Source: Coprobacter tertius
GTDB taxonomy: Bacteria; Bacteroidota; Bacteroidia; Bacteroidales; Coprobacteraceae
Assembly (NCBI RefSeq): GCF_024330105.1
Contig: NZ_JANDHW010000001.1
Span: forward strand, 1-64,000
Length of the DNA: 64,000 bases
Reading direction: 5' to 3'
Shown: positions 44,601 to 52,806 of the stretch, one piece after another
How the letters are laid out: each line of letters begins with the position of its first letter
Numbering within the stretch: position 1 is the first letter of the stretch
The notes under the pieces: model-generated
The model's database searches: none
Told to the model about the DNA's origin: nothing
The model's input: the letters and a program-made list of their open reading frames with translations, nothing else
Program-made: the position numbers and the translations under genes

Positions 44601-44684
44601 GTCCGAACGATACGAAACCTGTGCCATGGCTGGGATCAACACTTCTGCCGAGAAGAACAAGGCAAGTATTATCTTTTTATTCAT
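41676..44684 (-). CDS. Large tetratricopeptide repeat protein, exported
   Basis: 1002 residues: signal peptide (KIILALFFSAEVLIPAMA) followed by an almost continuous array of TPR motifs, for example EAALYNYAMTIHETSYSPFDE, KAQACFWRGECKYRNGDYAQA, ALEWFRKYVASSP and AEASYRLAQQYFDEGNVSAAE. Most copies show the W/Y-G-A-F-Y-A-P pattern of TPR helices. No enzymatic domain. It is probably a periplasmic scaffold that works with the downstream barrel protein (12-base gap). The -7 box at 44724-44731 serves both. Confidence 0.85.
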   Translation of the reverse strand: MNKKIILALFFSAEVLIPAMAQVSYRSDLPVSWLERGKQMYSVGNYVGCTDQLTRYKSLSDDPRLIEEADFLIAASAYYMRSPQALSLLQQYIQRYPASGNLIEAQFMEGNVYFFSGKYASAVKKYQKIDIDRLTPDNQEEYLYRTGLSYIKTDRIEEAKPCFSALVSVGKKYKEAAVFYNAYIAYTEKEYDKALQGLYKVKDHAEYGIPASYYITQINYAEGRYETVIQEGESLLARHPGNEFNTELNRLVGESWFRMGEDAKAVGYLEKYVAATAKPLRNSLYSLGVALYRTGDYSGAVKELSRTTNKNDALSQNAYLYLGQSYLKLGDKNNARLAFDVASRATFDKQVQEAALYNYAMTIHETSYSPFDESVLVFEKFLNTFPRSRYADRINDYLVEVYLNTRNYNAALTSINKIKDPTAKILKAKQRILFQLGTQYFTNNEIDKAQREFTAAIALGNYDKEIKAQACFWRGECKYRNGDYAQAAADYRAYLSSTRETGKPIYGLAQYDLGYALFKLRDFSQALEWFRKYVASSPSGQAATLADAYNRMGDCLYYNRQYAQAESNYAQAQSLMPAAGDYALFQKSFMAGLQKNYQAKISGMNRLVTDYPQSQYVDDALFEAGLTYLQVGQREPAIQSFTKIIGDFPQSPVARKAGLQLGMVWFNAGESDKSIAAYKQVIEKYPGSEEAKVAVDDLKSVYLEMNDVSTYADYLKSLGGSVRYEASEMDSLSFLSAERVFLKNPAQTSADGLVKYLQSFPEGAFTTAAHHYLGMWYYNNGEYEQALPQLTAVLQQNDSPYEEDALIRLSDIQYKNHKYDEAISTFKKLEIKASSTENRLAARLGILRSAYELENNEEVIIAADNLLSDTKLSPQLSTEARFYRAMSALKSGQKDKAVADFKILSADARTVYGAEASYRLAQQYFDEGNVSAAEKEINRLIDAGTPHQYWMARGFILLADIYIGKNDNFQARQYLLSLKNNYKGEDDIDSMIEVRLQKLGEN

Positions 44685-44723
44685 TATACTGTTTACTTAA
44701 AAGAATAAACTATTCTTAAGTTA

Positions 44724-44731
44724 CAAAAATA
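44724..44731 (-). promoter_or_regulatory. -7 box of the TPR-barrel operon
   Basis: Minus strand TATTTTTG, exact TAnnTTTG match, 40 bases before the TPR gene ATG. A short inverted repeat (AAGAATA/TATTCTT, 44701-44717) lies between it and the start. Confidence 0.5.
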
Positions 44732-44812
44732 AAAAAACTTTACCGTTACTACCGGTTACCTCGTAATTATTAACGAATATTTAAAAGATATGCGATTTTA
44801 TATAACCGGCTT

Positions 44813-45556
44813 TTAGGTATATATCATTTTTCGAGTCATTCCTCCGTCAATAACAAAATTCTGCCCGTTAATAAAATCATTTTTTTCATCGGCCAAAAAT
44901 AAACATGCCCGGGCAATATCATCGGGAACACCTACTCTGCGGGAGGGATGCTGCAAATGATCTTCGGGTGTCAGCAACGAATAATCCCCGGTTTCTATCC
45001 ATCCGGGAGAAATACAGTTCACTGTAATGCGGGAATCAGCCAAAGACATGGCCAAAGCATGAGTAAGCGATACAATAGCGCCTTTAGATGCTGCGTACCC
45101 TTCGTTACCCGGCTCGCTCATCCGATAACGGGTAGAAGAAATATTTATAATACGGCCATACCGCTCGCAAGATACCGAACGATGAATAGCCCATAGTCGG
45201 GATATAATGAAAACCGGTCTTACATTGACCGATAAAATACGATCGAAATCGTTAACGGAAGTTTCTATTAAAGGAGAAAAACAACTGATACCCACATTAT
45301 TAATAAGAATATCGATATCGCCCCATTGCTTAAGAAGACCGGTAAATACCTCCGTCAGCGATTTTTCATCAGACACATCTGCTTGAAGAAACTCGCTTCC
45401 GGTCTCTTCCGAAACACAACGACCTTCTTCCTCCTGGATATCACAAAACGCAACCTGTGCATCTTCATTACGAAAGGCTGCCACGATAGAGCGACCGATT
45501 CCGCTCGCTCCGCCGGTTACAAAAACTCGACGACCTGCAAACAATTTCTCTTTCAT
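44813..45556 (-). CDS. SDR family oxidoreductase
   Basis: 247-residue cytoplasmic NAD(P)-dependent short-chain dehydrogenase. Cofactor motif VTGGASGIGRSI (about 14-25), NNVGIS, catalytic Ser in INISSTRYRM and the YAASKGA (Tyr-x3-Lys) motif. The C-terminal NFVIDGGMTRKM is the usual end of classical SDRs. The substrate is unknown. Only 10 bases separate it from the TonB receptor upstream, so they are cotranscribed; a link to the imported ligand is plausible but unproven. Confidence 0.92.
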   Translation of the reverse strand: MKEKLFAGRRVFVTGGASGIGRSIVAAFRNEDAQVAFCDIQEEEGRCVSEETGSEFLQADVSDEKSLTEVFTGLLKQWGDIDILINNVGISCFSPLIETSVNDFDRILSVNVRPVFIISRLWAIHRSVSCERYGRIINISSTRYRMSEPGNEGYAASKGAIVSLTHALAMSLADSRITVNCISPGWIETGDYSLLTPEDHLQHPSRRVGVPDDIARACLFLADEKNDFINGQNFVIDGGMTRKMIYT

Positions 45557-45566
45557 ATCGACTCAA

Positions 45567-47951
45567 TTAAAATTCTACTGTAATGCCCAACGTAGGCAAT
45601 ATCGTTCCGCTTTTTTGTTCGATATATTTCATTTTATAGCGGCTTACGCCATTATTATCGACATATTTTTCTCCCGTACTCACAAGCACAGGCTGATTAT
45701 TATATTTCTGATTCAGGATATTTTGCAGGTCGATATAAAATCCGAGCATCACACCTTTGAAATAGAAGGTCTTGTCGAGACGAAAATCAACCTCTGTAAA
45801 TGTCTTTAGCCGTCCCTGATTATACAGCGTATAGTCGTAGTAAGGCCTCGATGTTGCATCCCATGCCGAAACAATCGAAGATGTATATTCGTCGTAAGGG
45901 GTATAAGGAGCTCCCCCAATCAGCCGGAATTTCAGTCCGAGATCCCAATTCTTCGGTAATTTGTACATCCCCGTGAATGTGAGCAAATGCTTATTATCCC
46001 AAGCCGATGGAATATATTTCCCGGTAGAAGGACGTATAAACTGGCTACGGAAAAAAGTATAAGAGGTAAGCAAATTAAATTTTTTGCCGCCGAACCAACG
46101 AAACATCATCTCCACCCCGTAAGCCCTGCCCACCGAAGTAGAAGTCGCGGCTTCATTACCCGAGGCACCGTAATCGGTTCCTTTTGATGCCAACGGAATT
46201 TGATCTTCTACCGATAACGGAGCATGCGTGTATTTTTTATAAAATCCTTCTACCGATAAACGCGCCCTCTGCCCAAAACGATATTCTCCTCCTAATACAG
46301 CCTGATCGGAACGTATATAAGTCAATCCGTTTTGTTTGTTTACCAATATGCCGTCTTCTTTATATCCCATTGTGGTATAAGCCGGTAATTCGTAATAACG
46401 CCCTATATTTCCGTTTAAATAAAAATCGGCAACAAGATTATAAGATAATGATAACCGGGGAGAGAATTGTTTCAACGGATTATTCATATAAGAAGAATAA
46501 TTATTACCATCGATACGGAAGCCGAATGAAGCCGTAAATTTACCGTTAAGCCCCTCATAGGCGGCCGAGCCGAAAAGTCCGTATTTTACCATATCGAGGT
46601 CTGTCCGGTATTCATGTATCATCGGTTCGTCATTTACGAATGCTTTTTGAAATGTACGATTCCGATATGTTGCATAATCGAGATTTAACCCGGCATTCAC
46701 CGTTACCGGGCCCAGCACCGACAGATTTTCACCCCTGAAATGGCTTTCACCTTCATTAGATCGATACCGTAACGTCAGGTTTTCGGGCGTCGACTCGTCA
46801 TTATCCCGGTACTTAGTATTATTATTTTGCAAGAAATTATGACTGAGTACCAACGTCTGCGTATGGTTTCCTGCGTAATGTTTGTATACAGCTCCTACGG
46901 TATAGGTATTTTGTTTTATTACAGGAAGATAATTCAAAATATACTGTTTCCCTTCATCTTTGGGATCGGTATCTTTATTAAGCCTCATGTCGTCTATGGC
47001 ACCGATGCCCAGTATCGTAAGTTCGTGCTGACGGGAAAACCGAGTCTTTATTTTAAACTGTGCGTCGGTATACCTCGGCAGAAACGGCATATCGAGTAAC
47101 GAGAACAACAATTGAAGATACGATTGACGTACCGATACGAGATAGGTCGTTTTTTTTTCGATATGTCCGTTAGATGTCACGGCAACTTCCGATGCTCCTA
47201 ACGTAGCTTTTACCGAACAACGGTCGGGATCCCCGTCTATTAACTTAAAATCGAGTACCGAACTAAGCGCATTTCCCCGATTTGCCGGAAAAGCACCTGT
47301 ATAAAAATCGACTTCCCGGATAAAATCTGCGTCGATAATACCCACCGGCCCACCAGAAGCACCCTGTGTACTGAAATGATTGATATTTGGAATTTCTATC
47401 CCGTCAAGGAAAAATTTGTTTTCTGAGGGACCGCCACCTCTCACCAACAGGTCGTTACGATAACCGTTACCCACAGTAGAACTCACTCCGGGAAACGAAT
47501 TTACGACTTTAGAAATATCCCGGTTTGCCCCGGGACTTTTTTCGATTTCCTGTAAGCCTATTACACGTCGTGATATAGGACTCTCTGCAGAAGGCCTGAA
47601 AGGCGAAGCCGTTACACTCACTTCTTTCAACACATAACGGTCTTCCTCTACTTCCACATCGAGACGGTAATTATGGGAAGATACCCTAAACTCGGGGGTA
47701 ACCGTCGTTTTATACCCAAGACCAGATACCTGCAGACGATATATGCCCGGAGGAACATCTGCAATTACATAATTTCCTATGCTATCGGTCATCACTCCCT
47801 GCGTCGTCCCCCACAAAACGACATTTACATAGGATACCTCACTCCGGGTAGCTTTATCTGTAACTCTACCGTATATATTATATCGTTGCTGACCGAATAC
47901 TGCAAAAACGGACAAAACCAGTAAAAAACAAATACAAAATATTTTTCTCAT
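45567..47951 (-). CDS. TonB-dependent receptor with carboxypeptidase-regulatory-like N-terminal domain
   Basis: 794 residues. Signal peptide (IFCICFLLVLSVFAVFG), then a CarboxypepD_reg-like domain (YNIYGRVTDKATRSEVSYVNV to about 100), a plug domain containing VVNSFPGVSS and LLVRGGGPSENKFFLDGIE, and a C-terminal barrel ending LPTLGITVEF. Transports an unknown large or scarce ligand across the outer membrane with TonB-ExbBD energy. There is no SusD partner next to it, so it is not a typical polysaccharide-utilisation pair; a siderophore or similar is possible. An SDR gene follows after 10 bases. Confidence 0.93.
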   Translation of the reverse strand: MRKIFCICFLLVLSVFAVFGQQRYNIYGRVTDKATRSEVSYVNVVLWGTTQGVMTDSIGNYVIADVPPGIYRLQVSGLGYKTTVTPEFRVSSHNYRLDVEVEEDRYVLKEVSVTASPFRPSAESPISRRVIGLQEIEKSPGANRDISKVVNSFPGVSSTVGNGYRNDLLVRGGGPSENKFFLDGIEIPNINHFSTQGASGGPVGIIDADFIREVDFYTGAFPANRGNALSSVLDFKLIDGDPDRCSVKATLGASEVAVTSNGHIEKKTTYLVSVRQSYLQLLFSLLDMPFLPRYTDAQFKIKTRFSRQHELTILGIGAIDDMRLNKDTDPKDEGKQYILNYLPVIKQNTYTVGAVYKHYAGNHTQTLVLSHNFLQNNNTKYRDNDESTPENLTLRYRSNEGESHFRGENLSVLGPVTVNAGLNLDYATYRNRTFQKAFVNDEPMIHEYRTDLDMVKYGLFGSAAYEGLNGKFTASFGFRIDGNNYSSYMNNPLKQFSPRLSLSYNLVADFYLNGNIGRYYELPAYTTMGYKEDGILVNKQNGLTYIRSDQAVLGGEYRFGQRARLSVEGFYKKYTHAPLSVEDQIPLASKGTDYGASGNEAATSTSVGRAYGVEMMFRWFGGKKFNLLTSYTFFRSQFIRPSTGKYIPSAWDNKHLLTFTGMYKLPKNWDLGLKFRLIGGAPYTPYDEYTSSIVSAWDATSRPYYDYTLYNQGRLKTFTEVDFRLDKTFYFKGVMLGFYIDLQNILNQKYNNQPVLVSTGEKYVDNNGVSRYKMKYIEQKSGTILPTLGITVEF

Positions 47952-47999
47952 TTATCTATATATAAAACAAACCGATGGTATCCGGTTCAAAAATCGCGT

Positions 48000-48007
48000 C
48001 AAAGTTA
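48000..48007 (-). promoter_or_regulatory. -7 box of the TonB receptor gene
   Basis: Minus strand TAACTTTG, exact TAnnTTTG match, 48 bases before the ATG, in the 208-base divergent gap with mnmD. Confidence 0.6.
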
Positions 48008-48134
48008 ATCTTATTTTTCTTTACATTTTGTAAACAAGCGATATAACACATATTTCCAAGTTTAAATTTAAATAAAATTATCTCCCATCTTCTTTAAACT
48101 GATTCTAAATAAGATATATTGACATCTCTTTTAT

Positions 48135-48142
48135 TATCTTTG
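48135..48142 (+). promoter_or_regulatory. -7 box of mnmD
   Basis: TATCTTTG, exact TAnnTTTG match, 17 bases before the ATG. A TTGACA lies 10 bases upstream of it, too close for the usual Bacteroidetes -33 spacing. Confidence 0.65.
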
Positions 48143-48159
48143 CACAGAACAGAATCGAT

Positions 48160-48822
48160 ATGAAAAAATTATTAGAATATACCGACGACGGATTGCCTAC
48201 ATTGTATCTTCCCGAACTCGATGAACACTACCATTCGATAAAAGGAGCATTCACCGAAGCTTTACATGTTTACATCGAATCGGCTTTAAAATATAGCAAA
48301 GCAAATCCTGTACATATTCTCGAAATAGGTTTCGGAACCGGTCTTAACGCTTTTCTTTCGGCCCTCGAAGCTGAAAAATCAACCCGTACTATTTATTACA
48401 CTACGACCGAACTTTATCCCCTCGAATGGTCCGAAATAGAACCCTTACAATATCCGCAAATGATATCTTCAGGCCATATCGAACTATTTCACCAATTACA
48501 CTTATCACCTTGGGAAAAAGAAATCCGTCTATCCCCCAATTTTACATTCTTGAAAACAAAAACAGATATATCGTTTCACATACCCGAAGGATATTATCAT
48601 GTAATATATTATGATGCATTCGCACCCGAAAAACAACCCCAGCTTTGGGAAGAAAATATATTCACACGCATCGCTTCAATGACGTCTAAAGGGGGCATCC
48701 TCACAACATATTGTGCGAAAGGGGAAGTAAGGCGCAGGCTGCAACGTGCGGGGTTCGAAGTAGAACGCCTACCGGGTCCGCCCAAAGGTAAAAGGGAAAT
48801 ATTAAGGGGAACCAAATTATAA
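48160..48822 (+). CDS. mnmD: tRNA 5-methylaminomethyl-2-thiouridine methyltransferase MnmD
   Basis: 220-residue SAM-dependent methyltransferase that completes mnm5s2U34 in tRNA. It corresponds to the methyltransferase half of the bifunctional MnmC, here without the FAD-oxidase domain, as is usual in this phylum. SAM-binding motif HILEIGFGTGLNAFL (about 50-64), then the acidic ELYPLEW segment, YYDAFAPEKQPQLW (motif with the conserved Asp and Pro) and TTYCAKGEVRRRLQRAGFEVERLPGPPKGKREIL at the end, all typical of DUF752/MnmD. Single gene, divergent from the TonB receptor; the RHS locus begins just downstream. Confidence 0.93.
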   Translation: MKKLLEYTDDGLPTLYLPELDEHYHSIKGAFTEALHVYIESALKYSKANPVHILEIGFGTGLNAFLSALEAEKSTRTIYYTTTELYPLEWSEIEPLQYPQMISSGHIELFHQLHLSPWEKEIRLSPNFTFLKTKTDISFHIPEGYYHVIYYDAFAPEKQPQLWEENIFTRIASMTSKGGILTTYCAKGEVRRRLQRAGFEVERLPGPPKGKREILRGTKL

Positions 48823-48905
48823 TTATCTAACCATTGAAAACCATCAACCCCTTGTATTATATGCTCTTTTATAGTACTCTATAAGCCATATCAATAGTTT
48901 CATCG

Positions 48906-49229
48906 CTATAGAATAAAAACATAAAAAAAACACAACCATAAAATTCCAATAATTACCACTACAAAATTTGCATTGGCTTTTGCCGTCTTATTTCTACAAT
49001 AAAGATAAATCATCTCGCCTGTCATAAGCAGGCAAAGTATTACGGTTATAATTAACGAGACAACTACACACCCCAAACTAACATTGGTCCTATAGGGGAG
49101 ATCTTCGGGACTTTTCGTAAACAACAACAAAGCAAGCATTCCCGCGAAAGGAACGGCAACCAAAATAGCAAGTCTGATAAGTAATTGCTTAATACTAAGG
49201 TATTTCATTACAGTTTTATTTCTATTCAT
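48906..49229 (-). CDS. Small membrane protein at the end of the RHS array (candidate immunity gene)
   Basis: 107 residues from the ATG at 49229 (a further ATG at 49208 is possible). Three hydrophobic helices: LLIRLAILVAVPFAGMLALLLF, VSLGCVVVSLIITVILCLL and FVVVIIGILWLCFFYVFIL, with a short polar loop. Not recognised as a known family. It is the terminal gene of the minus-strand RHS region, sitting directly after a decayed RHS core fragment, which is where the immunity gene for a lost tip would be. That role is inferred from position and its membrane nature only. Confidence 0.55.
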   Translation of the reverse strand: MNRNKTVMKYLSIKQLLIRLAILVAVPFAGMLALLLFTKSPEDLPYRTNVSLGCVVVSLIITVILCLLMTGEMIYLYCRNKTAKANANFVVVIIGILWLCFFYVFIL

Positions 49230-49300
49230 GCATGTTGCGACTAAACGCAGTTCCGGCAATCCTATACATTACAGGTAAATTTACATAAAAAGTTAGATTC

Positions 49301-49507
49301 TTCCAACACCACCCGGTTACTGCCCAGGTAATCACTCTGGTAACCGTAGACCTTATGCGTGGCACCGCTTACCTTGATATAGCCCCCCGGGGACATCTAT
49401 TCGCGATAACCGGCCGTTGACGTATTCCTTATTACCGATATAATCTTTACTGTAACTTACAGATCGTGTATCACCGCTTCTTGTCGACAGACTCGTGACC
49501 GGGGCAT
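49301..49507 (-). pseudogene. Decayed RHS core fragment
   Basis: The minus-strand translation matches the RHS core of the full-length protein (YSKDYIGNKEYVNGRLSRID, then HKVYGY). A run of six C at 49382-49387, where the other copies have five, shifts the frame. Only part of the core is left; no tip domain follows. Confidence 0.8.
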
Positions 49508-49588
49508 TCATCAGGTGTTAGCCGTTATGCTATTCTACTCTGGTTTATAGACCTTTTTTGTGTTTTTAATTTCAGTATCATTTACTTT

Positions 49589-50146
49589 TTACCAGAATTG
49601 AGGTTCTATAATAATATCTTTAAAACATATGCAATCTATATTATATAAATTCCCTCTAAAGATTATTCTTGTTGCATAAACAAAATCTCTTGAATAAAAC
49701 TCAGAACTACGTTCCTCTGCTTCTTTGATTTTTTTAATATCCCATTCTGATATTAATCCACGCACATAATATGAAAATGGAGATTTTTGTGTCAATTTTC
49801 CATCATAATCATTACAGAAAACCGAGTCTGTCCGAGTCCAGGATGCATAACTATAACTCCCTTCAACTCCACGACATTCTAATATAAAAAGCGTATCCCC
49901 AGTATCTTTTATACTCATGCCCAGCTTTTCCAAGAGTTTATTCCGGTCTCTAAAATATTTTAGTTCATCCGTCCAATTATTTTCTCCAAATTTTAATTTT
50001 TGAAGCTCATATATTTCATCTGATATTCAGGACATATCATAAGTTATCTTACACCCTATATTGATAAATATAATTAATACGATAACGAATACAAAGATGA
50101 TTTGATTTTTTACTCTAAATCTCATATACTCTCGATTTTTCATAAG
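49589..50146 (-). pseudogene. Pseudogene of the immunity-like protein encoded at 52083-52637
   Basis: Full-length but inactivated paralogue of the 184-residue protein at 52083-52637. The start region, KNREYMRFRVKNQI, and the end, DCICFKDIIIEPQFW, match closely. At about residue 39 a CGA arginine codon of the intact copy is TGA here (around 50029), giving an early stop. An internal restart at 49933 (114 residues, MEKLGMSIKDTGDTLFILE) is open but lacks the membrane anchor. Confidence 0.8.
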
Positions 50147-50167
50147 CATAAAATATTTAATGTTTTT

Positions 50168-50315
50168 TCAGAAAACTACCCGTGTACTTTCTAATCCGAC
50201 CTTTACTCCATCCTTTATTTCATATACATAATGGGTTCTAACCGGAATATTGTTTTCTAAACGAATCTTATTTTCTACAGATACCGCATATTTCTCTGAA
50301 TTATATATGACCCAT
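50168..50315 (-). pseudogene. Truncated tail of an M91-type RHS toxin
   Basis: About 45 codons matching the C-terminus of the intact metallopeptidase tip (YNSEKYAVSVENKIRLENN, RTHYVYEIKDG, GLESTRVVF). The catalytic HEMAH region is missing; similarity fades near 50315. It precedes the immunity pseudogene, showing that a complete toxin-immunity pair was once present here. Confidence 0.78.
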
Positions 50316-50408
50316 CCATCAACATATAAAAGTTTCTTATCTTTAAATATTTGAGCATCTATATTTTTAAGCTATTGATAAAAGACAAACAAGTTTAAAT
50401 CATATATT

Positions 50409-50972
50409 TTATCTCTTTATCTTCTTTTCTATCTCATTAAAATCAAAATTGGATAATTTATATGGATAAATTTCATAAACTACATATTCAATATCTTTCC
50501 AATGCTTTTTACACATTGTATAACTTTTTGAATGTCCCATGTTTTTAATATCAGGAGTTCTTATAAACAATTCATTACGATTTAAAAAATAAATCGATTT
50601 ATTACAAACATTTGCTACTTTATCAAACGGAAATGAATATTTACTCTCCAAATTAGTGCTATCATCTGTCAATATAACAACAAACCACTCCACATCATCA
50701 TTAATTTTATAATAATACTTAGATTGTGAAAATGAATACATTAATATCATAATAAATAAAAATACAGACTCAAATATCCAAACGTTTTTAGATTTAAAAA
50801 ATTTTATAATTAATCTTTCAAAAATAAATATAAGAATTAAACAAATAAACATCAATAAAATAAAGAATAAAGTAAAAGAAGTCCAAACATTTGTTTTTAG
50901 ATTTAAAAAATAAATTATACAAAAACTTATTAAAGTTATAAAAATTGGGGTTACCTTCAATATATTTTTCAT
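50409..50972 (-). CDS. Putative membrane immunity protein for the adjacent RHS tip
   Basis: 187 residues, no recognised family. Three to four hydrophobic helices in the first half (VTPIFITLISFCIIYFL; FTLFFILLMFICLILIFIF; VFLFIMILMYSF) and a soluble C-terminal half (WFVVILTDDSTNLESKYSFP; CKKHWKDIEYVVYEIYP). The start lies 2 bases after the stop of the RHS tip at 50975-52018, the standard toxin-immunity arrangement. Extremely AT-rich compared with the RHS core, a common sign of recent acquisition. The cognate toxin is assigned by position. Confidence 0.65.
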   Translation of the reverse strand: MKNILKVTPIFITLISFCIIYFLNLKTNVWTSFTLFFILLMFICLILIFIFERLIIKFFKSKNVWIFESVFLFIMILMYSFSQSKYYYKINDDVEWFVVILTDDSTNLESKYSFPFDKVANVCNKSIYFLNRNELFIRTPDIKNMGHSKSYTMCKKHWKDIEYVVYEIYPYKLSNFDFNEIEKKIKR

Positions 50973-50974
50973 AG

Positions 50975-52018
50975 TTATAATTTTTTAATGTAAATACCAT
51001 TCATGTTATTTTTCATAATTGTTTTAAATGCGATACTTGGAATAAAGGGATTACGTCTAACTGTAAAAGAAGATTCGCCTAAAAATTTATTAGCTGGTAT
51101 TTTTTGTATCTGATCTGTTTTGATACCAGCTGCGTTCAAAGACCGTTGAACAACAGTTGCACAATTATTAGATATTATCCCATACTCTTCATTCACACTT
51201 ATATCTAAAAATTTTTCCTTTATAATTTTATCTTGTTCTTTATCAGTAGGTAATATATATCCTTCAATATAGCCATAAGAGTTTATGTGTTTATCTTCCT
51301 TATCACCTTCTTTATTATAATCACTATTTAAAAATTGTTGTGGACTATCCCACACCCCAATACCTAAATCATCAAATGTCCTTCCTCCTACATGATTTCC
51401 AGAAGAATAAACATTATCTCCATTCACTGAATAATATTGCCACTTTCCAGCATCGTTTTGAATTAACATTGCCATATGCTGATTTGTACCGGTTCCTAAA
51501 TTTAATATTGTAACACTATCCCCTCTCATATCAAAACAAGACATCGGATTATTCATACAATACACATACGGGGAGACGGAGTAATATTTCTCGGCCAGGG
51601 GATCAGGACACATCCAACGTCCGATCGACTGATCGTAAAGACGGGCGCCGAAGTCAGAACACTCCAAACCACCGAACGAAATATATTCCTTGCCGGAATA
51701 TTTATAGGGCTGTAATTCCTTCCAGTAACACTCCCTCTGCTGTAATCCGAAGGGATAATAGCGCATGTACTGCACCACATTACTGCTGTTAGCAGCATCC
51801 AATACAACACGGTTACTGCCCAGATAATCCGTCTGGTAACCGTAAACCTTATGCGTGGCGCCGCTTACCTTGATATAGCCCCCGGGGACATCTATTCGCG
51901 ATAACCGGCCGTTGACGTATTCTTTATTACCGATATAATCTTTACTGTAACTCATCGAACGAGTTTCCCCGGTTGTCGCTGACAAACCCGGACCAGGGCA
52001 TATAATAATTATATACAA
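50975..52018 (-). CDS. Orphan RHS tip with putative permuted papain-like peptidase domain
   Basis: Core remnant plus toxin. Residues about 22-165 are the RHS core (RSMSYSKDYIGNKEY; KYSGKEYISFGG; DQSIGRWMCPDP), ending CMNNPMSCFDMRGDS. The unique C-terminal about 180 residues carry NQHMAMLI and, later, SNNCATVVQRSLNAAGI. A His before a Cys in this setting suggests a permuted papain/NlpC-like amidase or peptidase fold; this is a hypothesis. There is no ATG at the frame start (TTG at 52018; first ATG at 51955) and no signal peptide or YD-repeat region, so it is probably a silent, displaced cassette. The tip region is very AT-rich, while the core is GC-richer. Its immunity gene follows after 2 bases. 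Confidence 0.68.
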   Translation of the reverse strand: MYIIIICPGPGLSATTGETRSMSYSKDYIGNKEYVNGRLSRIDVPGGYIKVSGATHKVYGYQTDYLGSNRVVLDAANSSNVVQYMRYYPFGLQQRECYWKELQPYKYSGKEYISFGGLECSDFGARLYDQSIGRWMCPDPLAEKYYSVSPYVYCMNNPMSCFDMRGDSVTILNLGTGTNQHMAMLIQNDAGKWQYYSVNGDNVYSSGNHVGGRTFDDLGIGVWDSPQQFLNSDYNKEGDKEDKHINSYGYIEGYILPTDKEQDKIIKEKFLDISVNEEYGIISNNCATVVQRSLNAAGIKTDQIQKIPANKFLGESSFTVRRNPFIPSIAFKTIMKNNMNGIYIKKL

Positions 52019-52806
52019 TACCGCCTCCTACTCCGCTTTATAGGCTTTTATCTGGATCTTTAATTTCAATATCGTTTACTTTTTACCAGAATGAGGGTTC
52101 TATAATAATATCTTTAAAAAATATGCAATCTATATTATATAAATTCCCTTTAAAGATTATTCTTGTTGCATAAATAATGGGCCTAGGATAAAAATCGGAA
52201 CTATATTCCTCTGCCTCTTTGATTTTTTTTATATCCCATTCTGATATTAATTTTCGCTTATAGTATGAAAAGGGGGATTTTTGTGTCAATTTTCCATCAT
52301 AATCATTACAAAAAACCGAGTCTGTCCGAGTCCAGGATGCATAACTATAACCCCCTTGGGCTCCACGCTTTTCTAATATATAAAGCGTATCTCCAGTATC
52401 CTTTATACTCATGCCCAACTTTTCCAAGAGTTTACCCCTGTCTCTAAAATATTTTAGTTCATTTATTTTAGTATTTTCTCCAAATTTTAATTTTTGGAGC
52501 TCATATATTTCATCCGATATTCGGGACATATTATAAGTTATCTTACATCCTATATTGATAAATATAATTAATACGATAATGAATACAAAAATGATTTGAT
52601 TTTTTACTCTAAATCTCATATACTCTCGATTTTTCATAAGTATAAATATTTAATATTTTTTCAGAAAACTACCCGTGTACTTTCTAATCCGACCTTTACT
52701 CCATCTTTTATCTCAATTGCATAATGGGTTCTAACCGGAATTTTATTTTCTATACGAATCTTATTTTCTACAGATACCGCATATTTCTCTGAATTATATA
52801 TAACCT
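51803..52806. repeat. ~1-kb module duplicated at 49301-50315 (intact copy)
   Basis: Covers the beginning of the RHS core of the orphan tip, a 64-base spacer, the immunity-like gene and the M91 tip's C-terminus. The partner at 49301-50315 is co-linear. Presumably generated by homologous recombination at repeated RHS core sequence. Confidence 0.72.
52083..52637 (-). CDS. Putative immunity protein for the M91 metallopeptidase tip
   Basis: 184 residues, no recognised family. One N-terminal hydrophobic segment (IIFVFIIVLIIFINIGC) that could be a membrane anchor or an atypical lipobox, then a soluble domain (YELQKLKFGENTK; LGMSIKDTGDTLYILE; SYASWTRTDSVF). It starts 23 bases after the M91 toxin stop and so is its likely immunity protein. 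A paralogous pseudogene is at 49589-50146. Envelope localisation suggests that it meets the toxin outside the cytoplasm. Confidence 0.68.
   Translation of the reverse strand: MKNREYMRFRVKNQIIFVFIIVLIIFINIGCKITYNMSRISDEIYELQKLKFGENTKINELKYFRDRGKLLEKLGMSIKDTGDTLYILEKRGAQGGYSYASWTRTDSVFCNDYDGKLTQKSPFSYYKRKLISEWDIKKIKEAEEYSSDFYPRPIIYATRIIFKGNLYNIDCIFFKDIIIEPSFW

Larger units (their letters stand above)
49301..50315. repeat. ~1-kb module duplicated at 51803-52806 (older, decayed copy)
   Basis: Co-linear with 51803-52806 at a nearly constant offset of about 2,491-2,496 bases: core fragment (49314 matches 51810), spacer, immunity gene stop (49589/52083) and start (50146/52637), and toxin tail stop (50168/52661). 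This copy carries the frameshift and a nonsense codon, so it is the inactive one. Confidence 0.75.
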
